Shown here in pieces: positions 10,414 through 20,189 of a stretch of DNA of 64,000 nucleotides. This DNA is from Saliniplasma sp046497075 (lineage in GTDB: Archaea; Thermoplasmatota; Thermoplasmata; Halarchaeoplasmatales; Halarchaeoplasmataceae). The position numbers and the translations under genes are program-made. How positions within the stretch are numbered: position 1 is the stretch's first letter; every line of letters begins with the position of its first letter. The stretch covers positions 1 to 64,000 of the forward strand of contig JAWOGF010000050.1 of assembly GCA_046497075.1 (NCBI GenBank), in the 5' to 3' direction. The notes under the pieces were generated by a model. That model had not been told where the DNA came from and did no database searches. It saw nothing but the letters and a program-made list of their open reading frames with translations.

Positions 10414-11190
10414 CTATTTTCCTTTAAAATCAGGTTCTTTTTTATCTAAAAAGGCCTTCATACCTATTTTCTGATCCTCAGTTTCAAAACACTTCTTGAA
10501 CATTTTTACTTCTATCTCGAAAGGATTTTCAACATCCACATCCCAGCGATTTCCTTCGTTGATAGCTCGTTTAGCATATCTTACAGATAGAGGGCCGTTT
10601 TTAGTGATCTTTTCAGCGATCTTTATAACTTCGTCCATGAGGTCATCCGGATCGACTACTTTATTTGCAAGACCGATCTTAGCAGCCTCTTCGGCATCGA
10701 TCTTTTTACCGGTAAATATCATCTCTTTGGCCTTCTTACTACCTACGATGTGAGGTAATCTTTGGGTCCCTCCGAATCCCGGGATGACTCCTAATCCCAC
10801 CTCAGGCTGTCCGAATACCGATCGTTCCGATGCTACTATCAAATCACAGGCCATAGCCAACTCCATACCACCGCCAAGTGCATAACCGTTCACGGCTGCA
10901 ATAACCGGTACCGGGAAATCTTCGATCCTCTGAAAGAGTTCTTGACCTTTCCTAGAAAATTTCGCTGCTTCTTCAGAATTCATATCCTTCATCTCGGATA
11001 TGTCTGCACCTGCCACGAAGGCTTTTCCCTCTCCAGTCAACACCATCGCTCTAATCTCTTCGTCATTTTCCAATGAATTGAGTGTGTTTTCTAAGCTATC
11101 TAGAAGTGCGGAACAGATAGCGTTCATAGGGGGATTATCCAACTTCACTATGGCGATATCTTCTTCCTTTACCAATTCAAATTCTATCAT
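10414..11190 (-). CDS. Enoyl-CoA hydratase (crotonase family)
   Basis: 258 residues, the standard crotonase length. It hydrates trans-2-enoyl-CoA to 3-hydroxyacyl-CoA in beta-oxidation or in butyryl-CoA metabolism. The oxyanion-hole segment AGADISEM and the region NGYALGGGMELAMACDLIVAS are intact, and FGQPEVGLGVIPGFGGTQRL carries the Glu residues used for water addition. It lies in a minus-strand group downstream of a 3-hydroxyacyl-CoA dehydrogenase (14 bp away) and a thiolase, so three consecutive steps are encoded together. No acyl-CoA dehydrogenase or CoA ligase is in the window. Substrate chain length cannot be told from sequence here. Confidence 0.93.
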   Translation of the reverse strand: MIEFELVKEEDIAIVKLDNPPMNAICSALLDSLENTLNSLENDEEIRAMVLTGEGKAFVAGADISEMKDMNSEEAAKFSRKGQELFQRIEDFPVPVIAAVNGYALGGGMELAMACDLIVASERSVFGQPEVGLGVIPGFGGTQRLPHIVGSKKAKEMIFTGKKIDAEEAAKIGLANKVVDPDDLMDEVIKIAEKITKNGPLSVRYAKRAINEGNRWDVDVENPFEIEVKMFKKCFETEDQKIGMKAFLDKKEPDFKGK

Positions 11191-11204
11191 ATGATATCAG
11201 CCCT

Positions 11205-12056
11205 CTATTCATAATCGTAAAATCCCTTACCGGTTTTTCTACCAAAATTACCGGCCCTTACCATCTTTTTAAGGAGTGGACACGGTCTGTATTTGGGGTC
11301 AGCGAAATCCTCGTATAAAACCTCCATGATATGTAGAACAGTATCTAACCCGATCATGTCCGCTAGTTGAAGCGGGCCCATAGGATGATTTGCCCCAAGT
11401 TTCATAACCTTATCTATGTCCTCTTTAGAAGCTGTACCCTCATGAAGTGTAAAAATGGCTTCATTTATCATCGGGATCAATAAACGATTTGCGACGAATC
11501 CAGGAGAATCCTGTACTTCTACCGGTGCCTTACCTATATCTTCAGCCAGCGAGATTATAGTTTCAGTGGTCTCATCATCGGTTTTCAGACCTCTGATCAC
11601 TTCGACAAGTCTCATCAAAGGAACTGGATTGAAGAAATGCATACCTATGAATTTCTGCGGCCTATCCGTAGAAGAGGCCATATCTGTTATCGGGATTGTT
11701 GAAGTATTCGAAGCGAATATAGTATCTTTAGGACATATCTCATCAAGTTCATGGAACACTTCTTTTTTTATATCTGCATCTTCGATTATGGCTTCGATAA
11801 CTAAGTCACATCCACTCAAACCGTCTATATCAACGGTCGTCTCTATCCCGCTTAGAGTTTTATCCATCTCATCTTCTGTGATCTTCTCTTTTTTTACAGC
11901 TCTATTTAACGAGCGTTCTATCGAAGTAATACCGTCTTCTAACAATTCCTTTTCGATATCCCTGATGATCACGTGATAATCGTTCTGAGCTAACACCTGA
12001 CCGATACCCTGACCCATGGTCCCAGCGCCTAAAACTCCAACTTTTTCGATCTCCAT
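11205..12056 (-). CDS. 3-hydroxyacyl-CoA (3-hydroxybutyryl-CoA) dehydrogenase
   Basis: 283 residues, matching the stand-alone short-form HBD/Hbd family. The N-terminal Rossmann motif GAGTMGQGIGQVLA binds NAD(P)H; SNTSTIPITDMA and GMHFFNPVPLMRLVEVIRG carry the catalytic Ser/His-Glu region; the C-terminal part has the helical dimerisation domain (ANHPMGPLQLADMIGLD). It oxidises 3-hydroxyacyl-CoA to 3-ketoacyl-CoA, or works in reverse. It sits between the thiolase (60 bp upstream) and the crotonase (14 bp downstream) on the same strand, consistent with one transcript. Confidence 0.95.
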   Translation of the reverse strand: MEIEKVGVLGAGTMGQGIGQVLAQNDYHVIIRDIEKELLEDGITSIERSLNRAVKKEKITEDEMDKTLSGIETTVDIDGLSGCDLVIEAIIEDADIKKEVFHELDEICPKDTIFASNTSTIPITDMASSTDRPQKFIGMHFFNPVPLMRLVEVIRGLKTDDETTETIISLAEDIGKAPVEVQDSPGFVANRLLIPMINEAIFTLHEGTASKEDIDKVMKLGANHPMGPLQLADMIGLDTVLHIMEVLYEDFADPKYRPCPLLKKMVRAGNFGRKTGKGFYDYE

Positions 12057-12115
12057 ATTTAATCACTCCGTGCTATTTATCCACTTCAACTATTTATCAT
12101 TAAGGTTTTCAACAC

Positions 12116-13423
12116 TTATTCTCTTTCTATGAGCATGGACATCCCCATGCCTCCGCCTATGCACAAACTCGCCAACCCTAGGTGTTCTTTACTCCTAACC
12201 ATCTCATGAACGAGGGTGACAACTATCCGAGCACCGGTACAACCTATAGGATGGCCTAACGATATCCCAGAACCGTATGGGTTGATACGTTCACTACCCG
12301 GTTCGCTCATACCGATACCGTATTTTGGCGAGTCCATCTCCTCCATGACAGCTAATATCTGGGCAGCGAATGCCTCGTTCTCTTCGATAATGTCAACGTC
12401 GTCCTCACTGTACTCGACTTCATCGAAAAGCTTGTTCGTAGATACAACCGGGCCCAATCCCATGTACTTAGGATCCAAACCACCGGATGTGGATTTTAAG
12501 ATCGATGCCATGATATTCAATCCGTTCTCCTCAGCATATTCTCTAGAAGTGATCATGAGCGCAGCTGCACCGTCTGAGATAGACGATGCATTTCCAGCGG
12601 TTACGGTACCGTCTTTTTTGAAGACCGGTGGAAGTTTTTCTAAGGCTTCTAAACTTGTTTCACGGGGGGTTTCATCTTTATCAAACATCCCGTCTCTTAA
12701 CGGGACTGGAACTATCTCGTTCTGGAATACACCATTTTTAAGAGCTTTCTGAGCCCTGTTCTGACTCTCCACACTCAACCGGTCCTGTTCTTCTCTTGAT
12801 ATACTGTAAGCTTCCGCTAGATTTTCAGCGGTGACGCCCATATGACAGTCGTAGAAAATTTCATAGAGACCGTCTTTGACCATCATATCTGTGACTTCAC
12901 CCTTTCCGTCCACATTCATACGATAGCCCCATCTAGCTTTTGGAAGAAGATAAGGGGCACTGCTCATGTTTTCCATACCACCAGCGATTATAGAATCGGC
13001 TTCACCTGCCATAATCTTTCTAGCAGCGAGTTCTACGGATTTTAATCCAGAAGCACAAACTTTATTGACGGTGAATGCGGGGACCTCCGTAGGTATACCC
13101 GAGATCACGGCAGATTGTCTTGCGGGGTTCTGCCCCTGACCTCCCTGCAAAACATTTCCCATTATTACCTCGTCTATGTCTAGATCCAATAAACCATCGT
13201 CCCAATCTGCGTACTCACTTTCCACTTCCGAAAGACCCTTATCTTTGAATTTCTTCGGTGAGTAAGCTTTTTGAGCTTTAGAGAGTGCGGGTTTAGCTCC
13301 TAATCTACCAAACAACCCCTTTATGACTACACGCCCTAACTCTGATGGGGTTTTGTGTTTCAATGAACCTCCAAATTTTCCCTGTGGCGTTCTCACGCCA
13401 TCGACTATTACGGCTTCTTTCAT
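12116..13423 (-). CDS. Acetyl-CoA acetyltransferase (thiolase) with an internal insertion
   Basis: 435 residues from the ATG at 13423 (an upstream GTG at 13432 is possible). It cleaves or forms 3-ketoacyl-CoA. The nucleophile Cys lies in NKVCASGLKSV, and the C-terminal GHPIGCTGARI and CIGGGMGMSM carry the second His and Cys of the thiolase active site. Typical bacterial thiolases are about 390-395 aa. The excess is an approximately 40-residue lysine/acid-rich insertion after GRLG (KPALSKAQKAYSPKKFKDKG...), just before the conserved DEVIMGNVLQ. No HMG-CoA synthase or DUF35 partner is adjacent, so this is more likely the beta-oxidation type than the archaeal mevalonate-pathway type. Confidence 0.93.
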   Translation of the reverse strand: MKEAVIVDGVRTPQGKFGGSLKHKTPSELGRVVIKGLFGRLGAKPALSKAQKAYSPKKFKDKGLSEVESEYADWDDGLLDLDIDEVIMGNVLQGGQGQNPARQSAVISGIPTEVPAFTVNKVCASGLKSVELAARKIMAGEADSIIAGGMENMSSAPYLLPKARWGYRMNVDGKGEVTDMMVKDGLYEIFYDCHMGVTAENLAEAYSISREEQDRLSVESQNRAQKALKNGVFQNEIVPVPLRDGMFDKDETPRETSLEALEKLPPVFKKDGTVTAGNASSISDGAAALMITSREYAEENGLNIMASILKSTSGGLDPKYMGLGPVVSTNKLFDEVEYSEDDVDIIEENEAFAAQILAVMEEMDSPKYGIGMSEPGSERINPYGSGISLGHPIGCTGARIVVTLVHEMVRSKEHLGLASLCIGGGMGMSMLIERE

Positions 13424-13542
13424 AATATACACGCCCTATCTACATCTAAGGTCAGGTGGATTAATGAGATATATTACTTAATAATTGTGTGCCCCCGACG
13501 TAAATCAATAATCTTTTTTATCAGTAAACAATCGTATCTATC

Positions 13543-14616
13543 ATGAACGTTGCAGTAGTGGTCGGTACAAGACCCGAGATAATCAAGATGAGTCCGATAA
13601 TCAGAGAACTGGAGGAACGAGGTGAAGATTACGATATCATACATACTGGCCAGCATTACGACCATGAGGTCTCCGAGATATTCTTTGAAGAACTGGAACT
13701 GCCGGAACCAGATCGATACTTGGGTGTGGGTTCAGGTAGTCAGGGGGAGCAGACCGGTAATGCCCTGATAGGTTTGGAAAAGGCCTTCGAAGAACTCGGT
13801 ACTCGGACCGTGCTTGTTCAGGGAGATACAAATACCGTACTAGCAGGGGCACTAGCTGGTATCAAGATGGGTCTTAACGTAGGGCACGTTGAAGCAGGGT
13901 TGAGAAGTTATGATTACCGTATGCCCGAAGAGTACAACCGTAGGTTGACCGACCACGCCTCCAATCTACTTTTCGCTCCCACTGAAAACAGTGCAGAGAT
14001 ACTTAGAGATGAGGGTGTATGGGGTGACATATACGTAACGGGTAACACCGTCATCGACGCCTGTTTACAGAATATGAAGATCGCTGAAAGGAAAGCGGAC
14101 TTCGATTTCGAGCTTCCGGATGAATACGTATTAGTCACGGCTCACAGGGCGGAGAATGTAGATGATAAAGATGTTTTAAAGAATCTATTGAACTTGTTCG
14201 AAAACCTAGATACGCCACAGATCTACCCGATACATCCCCGGGCAGAGAAGATGTTCAAGGAATTTGATCTCTACGACCGCTTGAAAAACATCGAAGGTAT
14301 GAAGTTGGTAAAACCCCAGGGTTACCTTGAATTTTTAGTTCTCATGAGAGATTGTGAATATATCTTGACGGATTCCGGCGGTATCCAGGAAGAAGCTACC
14401 GCTCCGAATATCAAGAAGAAGGTTTTCGTACTCCGAGAATCTACGGAGAGACCGGAAGCCGTTGAAGCGGACTTCGCAGAGATCGTCGGAACCGATGATG
14501 AAAAGATATTAAACCAGATCAAGGATTTCGAAAAAGAGAACTGGGATCCGAAAGAAGGTCCTTATGGAGAAGGGGATGCTGGTAAAAAGATAGTGGATAT
14601 AATCTGCGAACAGTAG
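13543..14616 (+). CDS. wecB: UDP-N-acetylglucosamine 2-epimerase (non-hydrolysing)
   Basis: 357 residues, the usual WecB length. It interconverts UDP-GlcNAc and UDP-ManNAc to supply ManNAc-type sugars for surface glycans. The N-terminal VVVGTRPEIIKMSPII is the family's nucleotide-sugar GT-B start, TGQHYDHEVSEIFF follows, and the C-terminal LTDSGGIQEEA with VLRESTERPEAVEA is the conserved UDP-binding half. It is the first gene of a region rich in glycan functions and is convergent with a GT4 glycosyltransferase, 3 bp apart. Confidence 0.95.
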   Translation: MNVAVVVGTRPEIIKMSPIIRELEERGEDYDIIHTGQHYDHEVSEIFFEELELPEPDRYLGVGSGSQGEQTGNALIGLEKAFEELGTRTVLVQGDTNTVLAGALAGIKMGLNVGHVEAGLRSYDYRMPEEYNRRLTDHASNLLFAPTENSAEILRDEGVWGDIYVTGNTVIDACLQNMKIAERKADFDFELPDEYVLVTAHRAENVDDKDVLKNLLNLFENLDTPQIYPIHPRAEKMFKEFDLYDRLKNIEGMKLVKPQGYLEFLVLMRDCEYILTDSGGIQEEATAPNIKKKVFVLRESTERPEAVEADFAEIVGTDDEKILNQIKDFEKENWDPKEGPYGEGDAGKKIVDIICEQ

Positions 14617-14619
14617 ACC

Positions 14620-15444
14620 TTAAACCAAACTTTCGTAGATATGGAGTAAGTAATCAGTGATCTTATCCGGGTCGTGGTATTTTTCGACGAATTTTCTCGG
14701 ATATTTGACTTCATCCGGGTTTTCGAAACCGTAGTAACTGGTATATTTCTTCGGGAAGTCGGTATAAGTTTTCAACCCGCAGGCCATGGCCTCTAATCTA
14801 GCTAGGGAAACCGGATCTACCAACGGACCTATCATCATCTCGTATCGGTTCAGCAGTTCCGGGAGTTCATCATGTTCTAAAAAGGGTAAAGTTTCAACAT
14901 TATCTGGAAACTTGATCTTGTCTCCCCAGTTTATACAGTCGTACTTTTTCTCAGGATCTAAAACCTTTCTTATCCCACCGCCCTCGGTGAACCTCCCTAA
15001 AAGGAGAATCCTATCGGTTTTCTCCACATCTAACGGTTTGAACATCTCTAGGTCGACTGGATTCGGAACGTATATGCCGTTAGCCCACTCTTCTAGGTCC
15101 GGAGTACTCAATAAAACCATATCCGATTTTTTTCTTATGTGCTTGGAAATCCAGCGGTGATGGAAGGGGAGCTTCTCCGCACCCCTACCTGAAATCCTTC
15201 TAACATCGCTACCGTGCGAATGCAGTATGAACGGTATAGATGCTCTTCTAGCTTTTCTGTTGGCCTGTATGACCGGTTTAGTTAGGGCATAGTGGCCGTG
15301 AACGATGTCGTAGCCTTTAACTCTCTTATCACCGAAGCTCATATCTACCTGGATGTTCTTTTCGCTCAACTTCTTTTTATAGAGCCTGATGATATTCTGC
15401 ATCGGAGTCGCATCTTCGGAACAGACATGAAGGATCTTCATCAT
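14620..15444 (-). CDS. Glycosyltransferase, GT4 (GT-B) type
   Basis: 274 residues. It begins MMKILHVCSEDATPMQN, and DIVHGHYALTKPVIQ followed by IPFILHSHGSDVRRIS is the typical N-terminal half of GT4 enzymes, where HSHGSD corresponds to the acceptor and sugar-binding loop. The C-terminal half is compressed: RILLLGRFTEGGG resembles the usual donor-binding start of the second domain, and SLARLEAMACGLKTY matches the E-x7-E region (here E-A-M-A-C-G). It is shorter than usual (350-400 aa). Donor and acceptor cannot be assigned. Position in the glycan region suggests work on surface polysaccharide or N-glycan. Confidence 0.82.
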   Translation of the reverse strand: MMKILHVCSEDATPMQNIIRLYKKKLSEKNIQVDMSFGDKRVKGYDIVHGHYALTKPVIQANRKARRASIPFILHSHGSDVRRISGRGAEKLPFHHRWISKHIRKKSDMVLLSTPDLEEWANGIYVPNPVDLEMFKPLDVEKTDRILLLGRFTEGGGIRKVLDPEKKYDCINWGDKIKFPDNVETLPFLEHDELPELLNRYEMMIGPLVDPVSLARLEAMACGLKTYTDFPKKYTSYYGFENPDEVKYPRKFVEKYHDPDKITDYLLHIYESLV

Positions 15445-15523
15445 CAGTTAGATATAGTTTGAGATTAAATTATTCTTTTGGTAGAACAATTATTATAATA
15501 GATGAACTTATTTTCGTAAATGA

Positions 15524-15763
15524 ATGAGAGATATCAAACCAGTATTCATAACTGGAACTGGAAGATGTGGCTCTCAGATTTTCTATCGGATGATGGCATA
15601 CCACAAATCCTTGAGAGGGTACACTAGGATGGGAAAGATAATTGATTCATATCGAACTATAAATATGAACTTCAAGTGGAAGAAAAACATATCCTCAAAA
15701 GAAAAAAAAGTCCTCCAAGATTCATTGAAAGATACATTGCAGGAATACGGGTACGAGGTATGA
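15524..15763 (+). pseudogene. Sulfotransferase, N-terminal fragment
   Basis: 79 residues. The N-terminus PVFITGTGRCGSQIFYRMM is the PAPS-binding P-loop of sulfotransferases (usually GTGRSGT/S), followed by a few family-like residues. Family members are normally 230-300 aa and need a later 3'-phosphate-binding region that is absent here. The frame ends 10 bp before the convergent sulfatase gene's stop. Its 5' end is intact, with an ATG and AT-rich promoter-like DNA, so the break is at the 3' side. It is either a truncated gene or a very short stand-alone relative; truncation is more likely. Together with the neighbouring sulfatase it hints at sulfated glycans. Confidence 0.6.
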
Positions 15764-15772
15764 AACTACGAA

Positions 15773-17023
15773 CTAATCCCTAGAAAGTTTAAACTTGAAA
15801 TATTCAACTAGATCTTCTTTCTCCGAAGATATATCACTAGTTTCATCGGGATCTTCGGTTATATCGTACAATTCTATCTTTTGTCCCTCCTCGTCATATA
15901 TGAATTTATACTGTTCTGTTACGAACCCGTATATACCGTACTTCAAACTCTCTGGTCTGCTTATAAGGTTCATCCCTTTTTTCATACAACTTCTCCCGCC
16001 AGCGTGTCTAGCTCGTAATGGAACGGTCCTATCCTCATCTTTACGTTCCTTCAAACTCCTTCCAAACCTAGTGGGAGTCAAAGAGAATGTAGCAGGTATA
16101 TCCCTCATCTCTACTATCCTTTCCTGTCCACCCGATACTTCTTTGATCTTAGCTATCAGGGGTATATTGACGACCTCTTCGTAAAGCTGCGACGGATGAC
16201 CTAAGAAACCGTGCTCACCGAACCCCTCGCCGTGATCTGAAGTGACCACGATGTCGGTTCGGCCCCATAAATCTATAGCCTTTAAAAAATTAAAAAGGAT
16301 CAACATCTGCTCATCTAACCATCTAGATGCGTCCGCGTAGAGTTCTTTTAATTCTTCTATCCTCTTCTTAGAATCTTCAGTATCTTCAATGTTCCGTTTC
16401 TTCCTGAAGTTATTTAGAGATGTGATCCGGGATATAGAGAAGTCTGTCTGTTCTAACGGGGGTGTATATGGATAATGGGTATCCATGAAGTGGATCCAGA
16501 AGAAAAAAGGTCTTTTTTTGCTTTTGAACTCAGATAACCATTCTTTGCTCTTCTGAGAGATCACCTTGCCGCTCAAAGACGAGGTGATATCCTCCTTAAA
16601 ATACCATCTGTATACATCCCTAAGATTCTGAAATACGTTTGGAAATCTTTGAAAAACATTCCACATCTCCCTGCGCACTTCCCTTCCCTCAGACGTGATA
16701 AAATCCTCGAAGGTCTCGAATCCCCTTTGATAACCAGAGAGTGCTGATATGTATGGATTGCTTGCTACCAGACCCAATGTTTCGTAACCGTGGTTATTTA
16801 GGTCTTCGGTCAAGGTCGGTTCTCTTATCTTTATCGGATCTTCGATAGGGTCATAATTTCTGTTGAAAAGGCTTGGGAAGGAGAAAGGGGTCGAAGGACC
16901 GTTGGTATACGCTCGGGTGAAGTGGCTGTGGTCCTTGGCAAAAGAGTTCAAAGTCGGCATGTTCCTTATCGAATCCCTACGTAGGGAATCTACTGTGATC
17001 AGAAGTATGTTTCTTTTTTCCAT
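15773..17023 (-). CDS. Sulfatase / alkaline-phosphatase superfamily hydrolase
   Basis: 416 residues. Starts with NILLITVDSLRRDSI, the metal-binding Asp motif of type I sulfatases. The nucleophile region reads TNGPSTPFSFPSLF, where the family usually has a C/S-x-P-x-R formylglycine site; the canonical CxPxR is not present, so the nucleophile is probably Ser/Thr as in phosphatase- or phosphotransferase-like members. FWIHFMDTHYPYTPP and VTSDHGEGFGEHGFLGH supply the remaining metal ligands. No signal peptide is seen, so it may act in the cytoplasm. It faces the sulfotransferase fragment and an exported protein, so it likely edits sulfate or phosphate groups on glycans, but the substrate is unproven. 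Confidence 0.85.
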   Translation of the reverse strand: MEKRNILLITVDSLRRDSIRNMPTLNSFAKDHSHFTRAYTNGPSTPFSFPSLFNRNYDPIEDPIKIREPTLTEDLNNHGYETLGLVASNPYISALSGYQRGFETFEDFITSEGREVRREMWNVFQRFPNVFQNLRDVYRWYFKEDITSSLSGKVISQKSKEWLSEFKSKKRPFFFWIHFMDTHYPYTPPLEQTDFSISRITSLNNFRKKRNIEDTEDSKKRIEELKELYADASRWLDEQMLILFNFLKAIDLWGRTDIVVTSDHGEGFGEHGFLGHPSQLYEEVVNIPLIAKIKEVSGGQERIVEMRDIPATFSLTPTRFGRSLKERKDEDRTVPLRARHAGGRSCMKKGMNLISRPESLKYGIYGFVTEQYKFIYDEEGQKIELYDITEDPDETSDISSEKEDLVEYFKFKLSRD

Positions 17024-17099
17024 CAGATATGCTTTAAATAGAAACTAGACATATAGATTTTTTTGGATAATTGCTTAATACTTTAAAAAGTATGTTTGA

Positions 17100-20000
17100 A
17101 TGATAAACTTGTCGAAGATATCGTCGAGTAAGATCCTCTCATTCGTGATGGTTCTTCTTTTACTTGCAACCGGTCTAAATATAAGTTCGCTAGAGTTCGA
17201 TAAAGAAGGAACACGCGATCCAACGATATATTCCGATCCAGAAGATACTATCTACGTAAAAGGGGGAAACAACACTTTAAAATCGATCGGATCCGAAGTA
17301 GATGATCAAAGTGTATTTTATTACGACGAAACGAATTCATCCGCTTACTGCTATGCAAATGTTACCGTTGAAGGGTGGTTGGATGTGGAATATGAAAGTT
17401 TGATCATGGATGACAAAAAAACCATACGGATCAACTCTACAGGGGGCCTCAATATGTTCCATTCATTGTTGAAAAGTGTCGAAGAGGAAAAAAGATGGTG
17501 GGAGGAGGAGAATAGATACTCGATCGAGAAGATCGATGAAGGAACGTTAAATGTAAAAAATAGTACGTTGAAAAACATCGGTTGGGACGATGAAGAGGGG
17601 AAAAGGGGCGTAGAGATATATGGAACCGGATTTGATCTTACGAATTCGACCTTAAAAAATGGTAGAAATGGTTTAGTTTTGCAGGATTGTGGGTCCGTTT
17701 TAGAAGACACTATCGAAAACTTGACTATCACAGACATGGATATGAAAAGTGTCGTCATTACAGGAACGAGTACCGTGAAAATAATTGATTCTGACCTGAA
17801 AAATAGTGGGGGTGTTGACATCCAGAAAGATGGAGAAGGCGATCTAATATTGGTCAACTCCTCTTTTGAGGATCATGAGGTCTCTGGTGAGGGTTACCTC
17901 GACATATACCACACCCAGGACTTCGTATTGAGTGATGAACACGGATCGATCTCGAACCGGGAAGTAGAGATATTCCATAAGAACAATGCATGGAGTAAAA
18001 ACTATACCACCGATCCTGATGGAAAGATAAAAGACGTAACATTACTCTGGAGAGGAGTAAATGAAACGGATATCTTCAAGAAAACTTATGGTATTAGATA
18101 CGATGGTAACCAAACGTATTTCTCACCCTCCAATTACAACCGAGTAAGTATCGATTTTTCTGAGGAAGCTCGTTTGTATCTAACGGATGTGTCCGTAGAC
18201 CCTGATTCATATATCCCTGTAAATAACTCCCTAGTCCCTCAGAACATCACTGTCAGTGTAGAAGGTAAAAATGATCTCATTTCTGACTACCATGGAAATA
18301 TTTCGTTCTATTGGGGGGATACGTATATAGATAGATCCGAACTAGATGTGCTAGAGGGAGAGAAATTTAACTTCAGCTTCGATTGGACCCCTGATATAGA
18401 GGGATACGGAAAGGTCCGAGCAGTTTTAGATACAAAGGATAGTATGAGTGAGGATAATCTCGTTAGTTGGTCTGAAACTTTTTTCGCAGGATACTACAAC
18501 GAGAGTATCATCACTTACGAGAATTTTACGGAGAAATCACTCGAGATGCTGGAACACGGAGTTAGGAATGAAGACGGTGAAGGACACTATACCATCTACG
18601 AGAACTGGCTCCCTGACGTACTGATGGAATGCGGCCTCAGTTACTTTGGAGCTTACGAAGTCACGGGTAACCTCAGTTATTATGAACGCGGGGAAAAGCA
18701 GTTCGATTATGCACTAGGCTTTAGAGACCAATGGGGGCTATACAACCGAAGCACATTTTATGAAGTCCGAGGAAGATTCGAAGATACCTATCACGAATGG
18801 AGTACCCATAGGAACGTAAGAGCAGCTCTGGCATTACAGCAGGCCTATCTTTACACAGGTAACGAAACATACAAAAACGCAGCGGACCATATGATCGATT
18901 TCATTTTAGAAAAGGCTGCACGAGTGAATGTCACATACCACGACGGGACAGATTACAGTGTATTTTGGGAATCCACGGAACCGAATGAGGGGAATGGAGG
19001 TATCAAGGGTACGAGTAAGAATTTTACATTTTTATTCGTAAACGGTTACATCCAACTTGGAAGATTGTTGACTCAAGCTTACCACGATGAAAATATCAAC
19101 AGCAGTTTCTACCAGAATGACAGTCTCCTCACACACATCAACACTTGCATGGAGTACTTGATCAACGATCAGATAGATTCTGGAGATTCAACCGGGACCT
19201 GGGCTTATTTCAGTTATTATGATGAACCGGATCCATGGAGACGGAGATCGATGATATACGCCGCTTTGACAGCAAAAGAATTGGCCAGAACCAACACATA
19301 TCTACACTGGCAGAACATATCTAGGGCGATAAACAACTATACGGAATACGTAGAAGGAAGATTGGACCTTCGATCCGCTATAGATACCCATAACGGAGGG
19401 AACTCTAATATAATGGTTCTAAACCACTGGCGTTCTCTGTATAATACCACCGGTCGCAAACTTTCTAAGATCGAGGATTTCATGTTCTCTAATATTTATT
19501 TCAATGATGATGGGACCACCAACAGTTATACGCTTTCAAGCGATAGAGCCCCGATCGATCCCCACGATTATGGATTTTTATACGTGCACTATAATCCTCT
19601 CCGAACCATACTTTGGGATAAGTACTACGAGAGTAGAAAAGACTACTTTAGCTTAAATCTAAAATACGAAAATGAAAGCGATGGATGGAACTTCCTTTCA
19701 ACGAAGCTGGTCCCGGACTTAGTTGACTTAGAGGATATATTGGATCACCCAGATCATGGGATAGAGGGAAGTTATGATAAAGTGATATGGTATGATGCAG
19801 AGGTGAAAACCTGGAAAAGTCACATACCAGATAGAGATGAACACTTTAACGATTGGGGGAGTTGGGATCACAGACAAGGCATATGGATACGCATGTTAGA
19901 CGACGATGAATTGACCATCCAAGGCGTACGTCCATATAGTACCTATATCGAGCTTCACCCCGGTTGGAATATGGTTGGGTATCCATCTGAGGGAACGAAA

Positions 20001-20183
20001 GAGGCTCAAGAATCATTACCTACTGAGGTTACAAAAGTCGCAGTCTTAAATGGCTCTAGGGAATACAATATTGAATATAAATATGATCTTACGAACTGCT
20101 CTTTAGACCCGGGTAAGGGATATTGGATATTCAACAGCGCTGACGAGAAAGTGATATGGAATGTGGATTACCACTATCACTAA
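17100..20183 (+). CDS. Large exported protein: beta-helix-like N-part plus alpha/alpha-toroid glycan-processing-like domain
   Basis: 1027 residues with a signal peptide (SSKILSFVMVLLLLATGLN). Residues about 60-300 contain short repeats of the STLKNxG / NSTLKN kind, suggesting a right-handed beta-helix. Around 480-880 lies an alpha/alpha-barrel-like region (YFGAYEVTGNLSYYERGEKQ, THRNVRAALALQQAYLYTGN, AALTAKELARTNTYL) similar in style to glucuronyl hydrolases or C5-epimerases. The end has a HPGWNMVGYPSEG ... DPGKGYWIF module common in archaeal cell-surface proteins. Many N-x-S/T sequons are present, so it is a candidate target of the AglB-like enzyme. No membrane anchor is seen at the C-terminus. 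The exact activity is not recognised. Confidence 0.75.
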   Translation: MINLSKISSSKILSFVMVLLLLATGLNISSLEFDKEGTRDPTIYSDPEDTIYVKGGNNTLKSIGSEVDDQSVFYYDETNSSAYCYANVTVEGWLDVEYESLIMDDKKTIRINSTGGLNMFHSLLKSVEEEKRWWEEENRYSIEKIDEGTLNVKNSTLKNIGWDDEEGKRGVEIYGTGFDLTNSTLKNGRNGLVLQDCGSVLEDTIENLTITDMDMKSVVITGTSTVKIIDSDLKNSGGVDIQKDGEGDLILVNSSFEDHEVSGEGYLDIYHTQDFVLSDEHGSISNREVEIFHKNNAWSKNYTTDPDGKIKDVTLLWRGVNETDIFKKTYGIRYDGNQTYFSPSNYNRVSIDFSEEARLYLTDVSVDPDSYIPVNNSLVPQNITVSVEGKNDLISDYHGNISFYWGDTYIDRSELDVLEGEKFNFSFDWTPDIEGYGKVRAVLDTKDSMSEDNLVSWSETFFAGYYNESIITYENFTEKSLEMLEHGVRNEDGEGHYTIYENWLPDVLMECGLSYFGAYEVTGNLSYYERGEKQFDYALGFRDQWGLYNRSTFYEVRGRFEDTYHEWSTHRNVRAALALQQAYLYTGNETYKNAADHMIDFILEKAARVNVTYHDGTDYSVFWESTEPNEGNGGIKGTSKNFTFLFVNGYIQLGRLLTQAYHDENINSSFYQNDSLLTHINTCMEYLINDQIDSGDSTGTWAYFSYYDEPDPWRRRSMIYAALTAKELARTNTYLHWQNISRAINNYTEYVEGRLDLRSAIDTHNGGNSNIMVLNHWRSLYNTTGRKLSKIEDFMFSNIYFNDDGTTNSYTLSSDRAPIDPHDYGFLYVHYNPLRTILWDKYYESRKDYFSLNLKYENESDGWNFLSTKLVPDLVDLEDILDHPDHGIEGSYDKVIWYDAEVKTWKSHIPDRDEHFNDWGSWDHRQGIWIRMLDDDELTIQGVRPYSTYIELHPGWNMVGYPSEGTKEAQESLPTEVTKVAVLNGSREYNIEYKYDLTNCSLDPGKGYWIFNSADEKVIWNVDYHYH

Positions 20184-20189
20184 AGATCT

